A DNA stretch of 64,000 nucleotides from SG8-38 sp041576815 (GTDB lineage Bacteria > Myxococcota_A > Polyangia > Polyangiales > Houyiibacteriaceae), in assembly GCA_041576815.1 (NCBI GenBank), contig JBFGKE010000001.1:62001-126000 (forward strand), in the 5' to 3' direction. The first letter of the stretch is position 1. The number at the start of each line of letters is the position of its first letter. Of this stretch, positions 54,182-61,982 are shown piece by piece. The notes beneath the pieces were generated by a model. That model was not told where the DNA came from, searched no databases, and saw only the letters and a list, made by a program, of their open reading frames with translations. A program made the position numbers and the translations under genes.

Positions 54182-56682
54182 GTAAGGTTCGAGTCTACGA
54201 GGTCGCGCGTGAGCTGGGGGTCGAAAACCGCGACCTGATCCAGCGAATTGCGACGTTGGGGATCCAGGTGCGCAATCACATGAGCGTGCTCGATCCGGTC
54301 GAGGTCGACCGCATCAAGCGATCCTTGGACAAAGACCGCAGCGAAACCATGGTCGAAGAGCGCATTCGCCCCACGGTCGTCCGCCGAAAGCGGCGGAAGA
54401 AGTCCGACGCCGAGCCGCAGGCTGCCCAGGCACCGACCCCCGCCCCGCCCGAGGAGGCCGCGCCCCCGAAGCCCGAGTCCGCGAAGCCGGCGCCGCCGCC
54501 TACACCAACCCCGGCGCCCGAGCCTCCGCCTGCCGAGACCACCGTTCGCGCAAAACCAACCAAGCCTGCACGGAAGCCCGCCAGGCCCCGCGCCTCGGAG
54601 GCGCCGCCCGCTCCCGAGCAGCCTCCCCAGGATCCGCAGGAGGAGCAGAGCCGGTTTTCGCACGACCCGCTCCCACCCGGCGTCATGCGCCGCGGCAAAG
54701 CCAAGGCACCGAGCGCGACGCCGCTGTCCGAGGGGGCGCGCCGCCGCATCGTCGCCGAGCACGCCGCCCAGCGAGAGCAGGCACCGCGCCGGCGTGAGAT
54801 CCGCGGCCGATCGTCGATCGGGCCGACCGGGCGTCCGCAGGGCCGGCCGGGCAAGAAGCGTCTTCAACCCGGCAAGAAGCCCAAGCAAACCGAGATCACC
54901 GTGCCGGGCGCGCAGAAGCGCGTGATTCGAATCGACGACAACATCCAACTTCAGGCCCTCGCGCAGCGGATGAGCCTCAAAGCGACCGACGTACTGATGA
55001 AGCTGATGGAGCTCGGGGTCTCGGGCGTCCACATCAACAGCGCGCTCGACGCCGACACCGCCGCGGTGCTCGCCGGCGAGTTCAACTACGAAGTCGAAAA
55101 CGTCGCGCGAAGCGAGGATGAAATCGTCGGCGACGCACGTGGCCAGTTCGAAGACAAGGCAGACGACCGCCAGCATCGTCCGCCGGTGGTGACCGTCATG
55201 GGCCACGTCGATCACGGCAAGACCTCCCTGCTCGACAAGATTCGGGAAAGCGACGTGGTCGCTGGAGAGGCCGGCGGCATCACGCAGCACATTGGCGCCT
55301 ATCGCGTCGACACGAGCCAAGGCACGGTCGTGTTCCTCGACACGCCCGGTCACGAAGCGTTTACCGCAATGCGTGCTCGGGGCGCTCAGGCCACGGACAT
55401 CGTCATCTTGGTCGTCGCGGCCGATGATGGCGTCATGCCGCAGACGCAGGAGGCGGTGAACCATGCCCGGGCGGCCGAGGTGCCCATCGTCGTCGCGGTC
55501 AACAAAATCGACAAGCCCGAGGCCAATCCGGACAAGGTCAAAAACGAGCTTGCCGCGCTTGGGCTTCAGCCGGAGGACTGGGGGGGCGACACGATCTACA
55601 TCCCGTGTTCCGCGATCACGGGCGAAGGGGTGGAGAGCCTGCTGGAGAACGTGCTGCTTCAGGCCGAGGTCCTCGAGCTGACAGCCAACTCCAGCATCCC
55701 AGCCGAGGGCGTGGTCCTCGAAGCCTACCTCGACCGCGGCCGAGGTCCGGTCGCCAACGTGTTGATTCGAGACGGTTCTTTGGACACCGGCGACTACTTG
55801 GTTGCCGGCGGGGCGTGGGGCCGCATTCGGGCGATGACCGACGATCGCGGCAAGCAGCTCACGTCCGCGGGGCCCGCGACACCGGTCGAAATCCTCGGGC
55901 TCGCCGAGCTTCCAGCGGCCGGCGACCTATTCTACGAAGTGACCGACCAGCGCAAGGCTCAGGAGGTCGCCGGAACCCGAAAGAAGCCCACGGGCACCGG
56001 CACGGCACCGACCACGGGGCTTCGCGGGCTCGATCAGATTCAGGCGCTCATGCAGAGCGGCGACGTCCAGGAGCTTCGTCTCGTGGTGAAAGCCGACGTG
56101 CAGGGCTCGGTCGAAGCGCTTCAGGGTGCCCTCACGGACCTCGCCACCGAGAAGGTCAAGGTGAACGTCATTCATACCGGCGTCGGAGGCATCACGGAAA
56201 ACGACGTCATGCTCGCAAGCGCATCGCAGGCGATTGTGCTCGGGTTCAACGTTCGGCCGCAGGGCAAGGCCTCGTCGACCGCCAAGAAAGAGGGCGTCGA
56301 GATTCGGACGTACAACGTCATCTACGAAGCTATCGACGACGTGAAGGCGGCCATGAAGGGGTTGCTCGCGCCCACGGTCGTCGAGGCGGAGCTCGGCAAA
56401 GCGGAGGTTCGACAGACGTTCGGCATCCCGAAGATCGGCACGATCGCCGGTTGCATGGTCCTCGAGGGCAAGATCAACCGTGGAGCGCGGGCACGCCTCG
56501 TGCGAGACGGCGTCGTCGTGTGGGAGGGCCCGCTCGGCTCGCTTCGCCGCTTCAAGGACGATGTCAAAGAGGTGCAAGCGGGAATGGAATGCGGCATCGG
56601 CCTCCAGGGCTTCAACGACGTCAAAGAAAAAGACATCATCGAATGCTACGAGGAGAAGCAGGTCGAGGCGACGCTCGAATGA
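54178..56682 (+). CDS. infB: Translation initiation factor IF-2
   Basis: An 834-residue GTPase that brings fMet-tRNA to the 30S subunit. It has an N-terminal IF2_N helix bundle (VYEVARELGVENRDLIQRIA), a long Pro/Ala/Lys linker (residues 65-240), a second IF2_N module, then the G domain with GHVDHGKTS (from residue 342), FLDTPGHEAF and NKIDKP, and the C-terminal C1/C2 domains ending in ECYEEKQVEATLE. The ATG at 54178 overlaps the rnpM stop; the longer reading from 54031 lacks homology. The acidic tail of the linker is typical for the phylum. Confidence 0.97.
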   Translation: MSKVRVYEVARELGVENRDLIQRIATLGIQVRNHMSVLDPVEVDRIKRSLDKDRSETMVEERIRPTVVRRKRRKKSDAEPQAAQAPTPAPPEEAAPPKPESAKPAPPPTPTPAPEPPPAETTVRAKPTKPARKPARPRASEAPPAPEQPPQDPQEEQSRFSHDPLPPGVMRRGKAKAPSATPLSEGARRRIVAEHAAQREQAPRRREIRGRSSIGPTGRPQGRPGKKRLQPGKKPKQTEITVPGAQKRVIRIDDNIQLQALAQRMSLKATDVLMKLMELGVSGVHINSALDADTAAVLAGEFNYEVENVARSEDEIVGDARGQFEDKADDRQHRPPVVTVMGHVDHGKTSLLDKIRESDVVAGEAGGITQHIGAYRVDTSQGTVVFLDTPGHEAFTAMRARGAQATDIVILVVAADDGVMPQTQEAVNHARAAEVPIVVAVNKIDKPEANPDKVKNELAALGLQPEDWGGDTIYIPCSAITGEGVESLLENVLLQAEVLELTANSSIPAEGVVLEAYLDRGRGPVANVLIRDGSLDTGDYLVAGGAWGRIRAMTDDRGKQLTSAGPATPVEILGLAELPAAGDLFYEVTDQRKAQEVAGTRKKPTGTGTAPTTGLRGLDQIQALMQSGDVQELRLVVKADVQGSVEALQGALTDLATEKVKVNVIHTGVGGITENDVMLASASQAIVLGFNVRPQGKASSTAKKEGVEIRTYNVIYEAIDDVKAAMKGLLAPTVVEAELGKAEVRQTFGIPKIGTIAGCMVLEGKINRGARARLVRDGVVVWEGPLGSLRRFKDDVKEVQAGMECGIGLQGFNDVKEKDIIECYEEKQVEATLE

Positions 56683-56692
56683 GGGCTGAAGC

Positions 56693-57004
56693 ATGGTCGT
56701 TGGCGTCTGCCAGATATCGCTTTCTTTGCCCGGCGTGAACTCGTTGAAGGCGAAGCGATCGATCGTGCGAAAGGTGCTCGACCGTACGGCCAACCGGTTC
56801 AACGTCTCGGTCGCGGAGGTGGGCCAACAAGACGTGCATCGACAGGCGGTGCTCGGGTTTGCCGTCGTTTCCGCCGATCGCAGACACGCAAACTCCATGC
56901 TCGATTCGATCGCGTCCTTCGTGGAGGGCTCCGCGGACGCGGTCGTCGTCGACAGGTCGACCGAGCTGGTTTCTCTCGGAGAGCTCGCGGATTGGGCAGG
57001 GTGA
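56693..57004 (+). CDS. ylxP: DUF503 (YlxP-like) protein
   Basis: A 103-residue protein with the family's LSLPGVNSLKAKRSIVRKVLDRTANRFNVSVAEVG core. YlxP proteins bind ribosomal subunits or help in rRNA processing, though the function is not settled. It lies between infB (10-base gap) and rbfA (3-base gap), its usual place in many bacteria. Confidence 0.9.
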   Translation: MVVGVCQISLSLPGVNSLKAKRSIVRKVLDRTANRFNVSVAEVGQQDVHRQAVLGFAVVSADRRHANSMLDSIASFVEGSADAVVVDRSTELVSLGELADWAG

Positions 57005-57007
57005 GCG

Positions 57008-57397
57008 ATGTCCCAGAAGGGTTTTCGAAGGGCCGATCGCGTTGCAGAACGAATCCGAAGCGAGCTGATGGAGCTGCTGCTTCGCGGGAGCCTGCGGGAT
57101 CCCGCTGCCCGTGACGTGGTCGTGTCGGCCGTTCGGGTCACGGACGACCTGAGCATCGCGCGGGTGTACGTTCGCGTGCTCGACGAGATCGACGCTTCGC
57201 AACAAGACGCCGTGGTCGAAGCGCTCGGCCGCGCGTCGAGCTTTCTCAGACGCGAGCTAGGCAAAACCCTCGGGCTGCGACGAGTCCCGGCGCTCGAGTT
57301 CTTTTGGGACGACGTGGTCGATTCCGGTCTGCGCATCGAATCGATCCTCGATGAGCTCCGCACCGAGCAAGGGTCGGGGCCGGAGGGCTCTCGATGA
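57008..57397 (+). CDS. rbfA: 30S ribosome-binding factor RbfA
   Basis: A 129-residue KH-fold protein needed for late 30S assembly and cold adaptation. RADRVAERIRSELMELLLRGSLRDP, VSAVRVTDDLSIARVYV and FFWDDVVDSGLRIESILDEL match the family. The Val-Arg-Val-Thr-Asp strand is intact. The stop overlaps the nrnA start by four bases. Confidence 0.94.
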   Translation: MSQKGFRRADRVAERIRSELMELLLRGSLRDPAARDVVVSAVRVTDDLSIARVYVRVLDEIDASQQDAVVEALGRASSFLRRELGKTLGLRRVPALEFFWDDVVDSGLRIESILDELRTEQGSGPEGSR

Positions 57398-58353
57398 TCG
57401 ACGCAGCGCTCGACGTCGCGCGCAAGGGCAATCGATTCCTGGTCGCCTGCCACCGGCGGCCCGACGCCGACTCGCTCGGCTCGGCGCTAGGCCTGATTCG
57501 GACGCTTCAGGCGATCGGCAAGGACGCCATTCTGTTCATGCCCGAATCGATCCCCGAGTCGCTCCACTTCTTGATCGATGGTGAGCCGACCCTGTCGGAG
57601 ATCCCGGAGGGGATGCACTTCGACGCGACCTGGGTGATGGACATTGCCGCCAAGGCGCTGCTGCCGCCGGGCTTCCCCGGGCCCGAGGTCACGGGACCGG
57701 TCGTGATCGTCGACCATCACCACGCGCACGACGACGTGGGCGACATCATCGTTCGGGACACGAAGGCCGCCGCCACGGGCGAGGTCGTGGTTCGTTTAAT
57801 CGAAGGGCTCGGGCTCGAGTCGCTTCCCGAGGGCTCGGCGACCCCGCTCTACGCGGCGATTGTCTCCGACACCGGAGGGTTTCGCTATTCGACGACGACG
57901 CCGGCGACCCTTCGGCTTGGGGCGCGGCTGGTCGAGTCGGGCGTCGACCCGTGGCAGGTGGCCCAACAGCTCTTCGAAAGCTGGGAGCCGGCGCGGCTTC
58001 AGCTTCTTTCCGCGATCATCGCAACCCTCGAAATGGCCTTCGACGGGCGGGTCGCCATCATGCGCGTGACGCGCGAGATGCTCGACATCTGCGGCGCGGA
58101 CGACGACATGGTCGAGGGCATGGTCAACTATGCGCGAGGGATCAAAGGCGTCGAAATCGGTGCGCTGCTTTGGGAGTGGAAGGGGAAAGACACGAAAGTC
58201 AGCCTCCGCTCGAGCGGCAAAGCCGACGTCTCGGAGATTGCGTCCGCGCTCCAAGGCGGTGGGCACCGGGCCGCGGCCGCCACCCAGCTTCCGGTCTCGA
58301 TCGACGAAGCGGAGCGCCTTCTTCGCGAGGAGCTCGCCAAGTACTTCGCATGA
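57394..58353 (+). CDS. nrnA: DHH phosphoesterase, NrnA-type oligoribonuclease/PAP phosphatase
   Basis: A 319-residue DHH/DHHA1 protein. Metal-binding motifs are CHRRPDADSLGSA, VVDHHHAHDD and GGGHRAAAA, with the intervening SDTGGFRYS. NrnA degrades short RNAs (nanoRNA) and the sulfur-assimilation by-product PAP. Its presence in the rbfA-truB segment is common in many phyla. It overlaps rbfA and truB by four bases each. Confidence 0.93.
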   Translation: MIDAALDVARKGNRFLVACHRRPDADSLGSALGLIRTLQAIGKDAILFMPESIPESLHFLIDGEPTLSEIPEGMHFDATWVMDIAAKALLPPGFPGPEVTGPVVIVDHHHAHDDVGDIIVRDTKAAATGEVVVRLIEGLGLESLPEGSATPLYAAIVSDTGGFRYSTTTPATLRLGARLVESGVDPWQVAQQLFESWEPARLQLLSAIIATLEMAFDGRVAIMRVTREMLDICGADDDMVEGMVNYARGIKGVEIGALLWEWKGKDTKVSLRSSGKADVSEIASALQGGGHRAAAATQLPVSIDEAERLLREELAKYFA

Positions 58354-59261
58354 ACGGCATCCTCGTCGTCGACAAGCCGGCTGGATGCACCTCGCACGAC
58401 GTGGTGCAGCGTGTGCGAAAGGCCCTCCGGCAGCGCTCGGTCGGACACGCGGGCACGCTCGACCCGCTTGCCACGGGCGTGCTCGTCATCGCGATCGGGG
58501 AGGCGACCAAGCTCGTCTCGACGCTCCAAGCCGACGACAAGTGGTACGCGGTCGTCATTGCGCTCGGGCAACAAACTGATTCCCTCGATGCCGACGGAAC
58601 GGTCACCGCGACTGCCGACGTGCCAGCGCTGGACCGGGCGACGGTCGAGCAAGCGCTGACGCCTTTCATCGGACGTCACCCGCAGGCACCGCCGAGGCTG
58701 AGCGCGATCAAAGTCGGCGGGACCCCGCTTCACCGCCGCGTTCGGCGCGGAGAAGACGTCGAGGCGCCTACGCGAGAGGTGGAGCTCCACACCGCAGTCG
58801 TCGACGACGTGGATGAAGATTCGATCGCGCTGACGCTTCACTGCGCAAAGGGCTTCTACGTCCGGTCGCTTGCGCGGGACCTGGCGCAGGCGCTCGGGAC
58901 GGTCGGGCACGTGCGGGCACTTCGGCGTACGGCGAGTGGACGCTTTACGCTCGATCGCGCCATCGGCGTGGACTCGCTCGACGCGGATGCAGTCGCGTCG
59001 CATTTGATCCCGCTTCGGGAGGCCTGTGAAGCTCTTCGGCGCGTGGAGCTCACCGCGCCCGGGGTTTCCGATGCGCGTCACGGGCGACCCCTCGGACCCG
59101 ACGCGCTCGCAGACGACAGCTGGCGGCAGGCAACTGCGGACGAAACGTTGGCGCTGTTCGCCCCCGACGGCGAGCCGATCGCGCTCGGGCGCAGGACCGA
59201 CGAGGGCGTCCGTGTGGTCCGGGGGTTCGCAGGAAGCGAGCCGGACGTGGTAGGGGCGTAG
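58350..59261 (+). CDS. truB: tRNA pseudouridine(55) synthase TruB
   Basis: A 303-residue enzyme that makes pseudouridine 55 in the T-loop of tRNAs. The catalytic aspartate lies in GHAGTLDPLATGVLVI (about residue 38). VDKPAGCTSHDVV at the N-terminus and FYVRSLARDLAQALG match TruB1. The ATG at 58350 overlaps the nrnA stop; the longer frame from 57951 is not real. In most bacteria rpsO follows; here the next gene is an oxidoreductase. Confidence 0.95.
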   Translation: MNGILVVDKPAGCTSHDVVQRVRKALRQRSVGHAGTLDPLATGVLVIAIGEATKLVSTLQADDKWYAVVIALGQQTDSLDADGTVTATADVPALDRATVEQALTPFIGRHPQAPPRLSAIKVGGTPLHRRVRRGEDVEAPTREVELHTAVVDDVDEDSIALTLHCAKGFYVRSLARDLAQALGTVGHVRALRRTASGRFTLDRAIGVDSLDADAVASHLIPLREACEALRRVELTAPGVSDARHGRPLGPDALADDSWRQATADETLALFAPDGEPIALGRRTDEGVRVVRGFAGSEPDVVGA

Positions 59262-59262
59262 C

Positions 59263-60522
59263 GTGGAGCGCGTGCGGTACCTGATCGTGGGAGCCGGCGT
59301 CAGCGGCCTGGCGTTTGCCGACTGGCTCCGCGACGACGACTACCTGATCGTCGAGGCCGAAGCGGAGATCGGCGGCTACTGCCGGACGATCGAGCGCGAC
59401 GGCTTCGTGTGGGACTACTCGGGGCATTTTTTCCACTTCAGGCATCCCGAGATCGAGCGGTATCTCGTCGACCGCATGGACGGGCAGCGCGTTCTTCGGG
59501 TCGTGCGGGACAGTCGGATTTGGTACGCCGACCGCTACATCGACTTTCCGTTCCAGAAGAACATCCACCAGCTGCCCACCGACGAGTACGCCGAGTGTGT
59601 TCGAGATCTCGAGCAGCGGCCGGCGGAGTCGAGCGTCGGCAACTTCAAGGAGATGCTCTACGCGCGCTACGGACGGGGGATCGCAGAAAAATTTCTCGTC
59701 CCATACAACGAAAAGCTCTACGCGCTGAACCTCGAGGCACTCGACGCGGACGCGATGGGACGATTCTTTCCACACGCCACGACCGACGAGATCCTCGAAG
59801 GGCCGCGTGCGGACAGCGACGGCTACAACGCGACCTTCACCTATCCCGAAGGCGGCGCCATTCAATATGTCCGGGCGCTCGCAAAGGGAGTCGCCCCCGA
59901 CCACATCTCACTCGGAGAGAGGGTCGTGGCGATCGACCGGGAGCGAAAAATCGCGACGACCACCCATCGCGAGATCGGCTACGAGCAACTCGTCAGCAGC
60001 GCGCCGCTGATCGCGCTCCTCGACATGTGCGGCGTCGACTACGAAGCATCGGTGTTCAGCCACAACAAGGTGCAGGTGTTCAACCTCGGGTTCGACAGCA
60101 AGGGGCCCTCGAACGTCCATTGGATCTACTACCCGCAGCGGGACCTCTCGTTTTACAGAGTGGGGTTCTACGACAACATCTTCGGCACGAAGCGAATGAG
60201 CCTCTACGTCGAGGTCGCGCTGCCCTGGGGAACGGATCTATCTCCGGACGACCGGGGCGCGCTCAAAGCGCGGGTGCTCGCCGACCTCCAGACGTGCGGT
60301 GTCGTAGACAACCAGGCGCTCGTCGCGTCGCACGACGTGCTCCTCGACCCCGCGTACGTGCACATCACGACGCAGTCGAGCTCCGAGGCCGCGGCGCGCC
60401 GAGAGCTCTTGGCGGCGCAGGACGTCCATTCGATCGGCCGCTACGGCGCGTGGACCTACTGCTCGATCGAAGACAACATCGTCGAGGCGCGCGCGTTGGC
60501 GGACTCGCTTGCCCATCGCTGA
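59263..60522 (+). CDS. FAD-dependent oxidoreductase (UDP-galactopyranose mutase/PPO-like)
   Basis: A 419-residue flavoprotein read from a GTG. The dinucleotide fold is intact: YLIVGAGVSGLAFADWL, then IVEAEAEIGGYCRT. Family features include WDYSGHFFHFRHPEIERYL, FLVPYNEKLYAL and the C-terminal IGRYGAWTYCSIEDNI, the flavin-contacting end of the amine oxidase/protoporphyrinogen oxidase group. UDP-galactopyranose mutase relatives share these stretches, so a role in surface sugar modification is possible. It directly follows truB with one base between, so it may be transcribed with that operon. Confidence 0.85.
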   Translation: MERVRYLIVGAGVSGLAFADWLRDDDYLIVEAEAEIGGYCRTIERDGFVWDYSGHFFHFRHPEIERYLVDRMDGQRVLRVVRDSRIWYADRYIDFPFQKNIHQLPTDEYAECVRDLEQRPAESSVGNFKEMLYARYGRGIAEKFLVPYNEKLYALNLEALDADAMGRFFPHATTDEILEGPRADSDGYNATFTYPEGGAIQYVRALAKGVAPDHISLGERVVAIDRERKIATTTHREIGYEQLVSSAPLIALLDMCGVDYEASVFSHNKVQVFNLGFDSKGPSNVHWIYYPQRDLSFYRVGFYDNIFGTKRMSLYVEVALPWGTDLSPDDRGALKARVLADLQTCGVVDNQALVASHDVLLDPAYVHITTQSSSEAAARRELLAAQDVHSIGRYGAWTYCSIEDNIVEARALADSLAHR

Positions 60523-60601
60523 AGAACCGAGACGGCGCGGTCGAGATTGTCGCCGCGGCGCGCGACCTTTTCTCTTCGTTGTCCGGTGGTAGTATCGCCG
60601 C

Positions 60602-61708
60602 ATGCCGAGCCACTTCAGCACGTCGCGCGCGCGAAGCGCCGTCCTCCTCATCGTCTTTTCGATCGGTCTCGCCGGCTGCAAGAGCAAGCCCGCGGAGGAG
60701 AAGGTCGAACCAACCGCCGCCGAGCCCGCACCCACCGAGAAGGTCGAGGTCCCTCCCGCGCCGGCGGACTTTCCCGAGCTGAAGATCCCCGAGGACAACC
60801 CCCAGACGCCGGAAAAGATCGCGCTCGGCCACCAGCTCTTCTTCGACAAGCGCCTCAGCGTCGACGGTTCGCGCTCCTGCTACTCGTGCCATCAAAACGA
60901 GCACGGCAACGGGGGGGAGACGCCGCTTGCCGTCGGTGCCGGAGGCAAGCAGCTCACGCGCCACAGCCCCGTCATCTGGAATACGGCCTTCTATGAGGCG
61001 TTCTATTGGGACGGCCGGTCCGGCAGCCTCGAGGCGCAGGCCACAGGCGCATGGGGCGGCGGCAACATGGGCGTCGGCAACGAAAACCTCGCGAAGAAGG
61101 CCGCCGAGCTCTCGAAGATCGAAGGGTACGCGAAGCAGTTCAAGAAGGTCTTTCCGAAAGACGGCATGACCCCCGACACGATTGCAAAAGCCATTGCCGC
61201 GTACGAACGCACGCTGATCTGCGACGACACCGCGTACGACCGCTACGCCAAAGGCGACGACGGCGCGCTGAACGACCAGCAGAAGCAGGGCTGGGCGGTC
61301 TTCATGGGCAAGGGCCAGTGCGTCGTCTGCCACGCCCCGCCGCTCTTTTCGAGCGCGATGACGGTGCCCGGCGGGCTCTACTACAACGTCGGAATCGGCA
61401 CGCAGAAGAAGCCCGAAAGCGAGGTCGACGTGGGACGGGCTAAGGTCAGCGGCGATGACGCGGACTGGGCCGCCTTCAAGGTCCCGTCGCTCCGCAACGT
61501 CTCGAAGAGCGCCCCATACTTCCACGACGGCTCCATCCCGACCCTCGAAGCCGCGGTCAACCTCATGGCCAGCGGCGGCATCGACAACAAGAACAAGAGC
61601 GCCCTCGTCCAAAACCGAAACCTCACCGACGCCGAGCGGGGCTCCCTAGTCGCCTTCCTCCGCGCGCTGGAATGCCCCAACGAGCTAGACCAACCCGACC
61701 TCCCATAG
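60602..61708 (+). CDS. Di-haem cytochrome c peroxidase (MauG/CcpA) lipoprotein
   Basis: A 368-residue periplasmic lipoprotein (IGLAGCKSKP). Two c-type haem sites are present, CYSCH (about residue 97) and CVVCH (about 240), each with nearby histidine or methionine ligands. FFDKRLSVDGSRSC, SPVIWNTAFYEAFYWDGRSGS and KVPSLRNVSKSAPYFHDGS are family stretches. It would reduce hydrogen peroxide with electrons from a small cytochrome, or act as a MauG-type oxidase. It lies alone, 80 bases after the flavoprotein gene. Confidence 0.93.
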   Translation: MPSHFSTSRARSAVLLIVFSIGLAGCKSKPAEEKVEPTAAEPAPTEKVEVPPAPADFPELKIPEDNPQTPEKIALGHQLFFDKRLSVDGSRSCYSCHQNEHGNGGETPLAVGAGGKQLTRHSPVIWNTAFYEAFYWDGRSGSLEAQATGAWGGGNMGVGNENLAKKAAELSKIEGYAKQFKKVFPKDGMTPDTIAKAIAAYERTLICDDTAYDRYAKGDDGALNDQQKQGWAVFMGKGQCVVCHAPPLFSSAMTVPGGLYYNVGIGTQKKPESEVDVGRAKVSGDDADWAAFKVPSLRNVSKSAPYFHDGSIPTLEAAVNLMASGGIDNKNKSALVQNRNLTDAERGSLVAFLRALECPNELDQPDLP

Positions 61709-61801
61709 CTCGCGAGCCCGAAAGACGAAGGCGCGCAGGGAGGACTAGGTGGGGCGGAACCAACCGACCGCCGAAGGTATCCGGGCGGGCGGTGTAACTA
61801 G

Positions 61802-61875
61802 AGGCGCCGACTGGATTCGAACCAGCGAATGGAGGTTTTGCAAACCTCTGCCTTAAACCACTTGGCTACGGCGCC
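61802..61875 (-). tRNA. tRNA-Cys (anticodon GCA)
   Basis: Read on the minus strand it folds into a 74-base cloverleaf: acceptor GGCGCCG/CGGCGCC, D arm with AGTGGTTTAAGGC, anticodon stem GAGGT/ACCTC around TTGCAAA (anticodon GCA), and T arm CTGGTTCGAATCCAG. The discriminator is U; CCA is not encoded. GCA reads cysteine codons UGC and UGU. It lies between the peroxidase and acnA genes. Confidence 0.96.
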
Positions 61876-61982
61876 GAGGGCTGCATGGTCTAGCGCTTCT
61901 GCGACCCCTTGTCACGCAGCGTTTTTCGGCATTCCGCACGACCGGGGTGGCGCCCGAGACCGCCCGTGGTAGGCCATAAAGC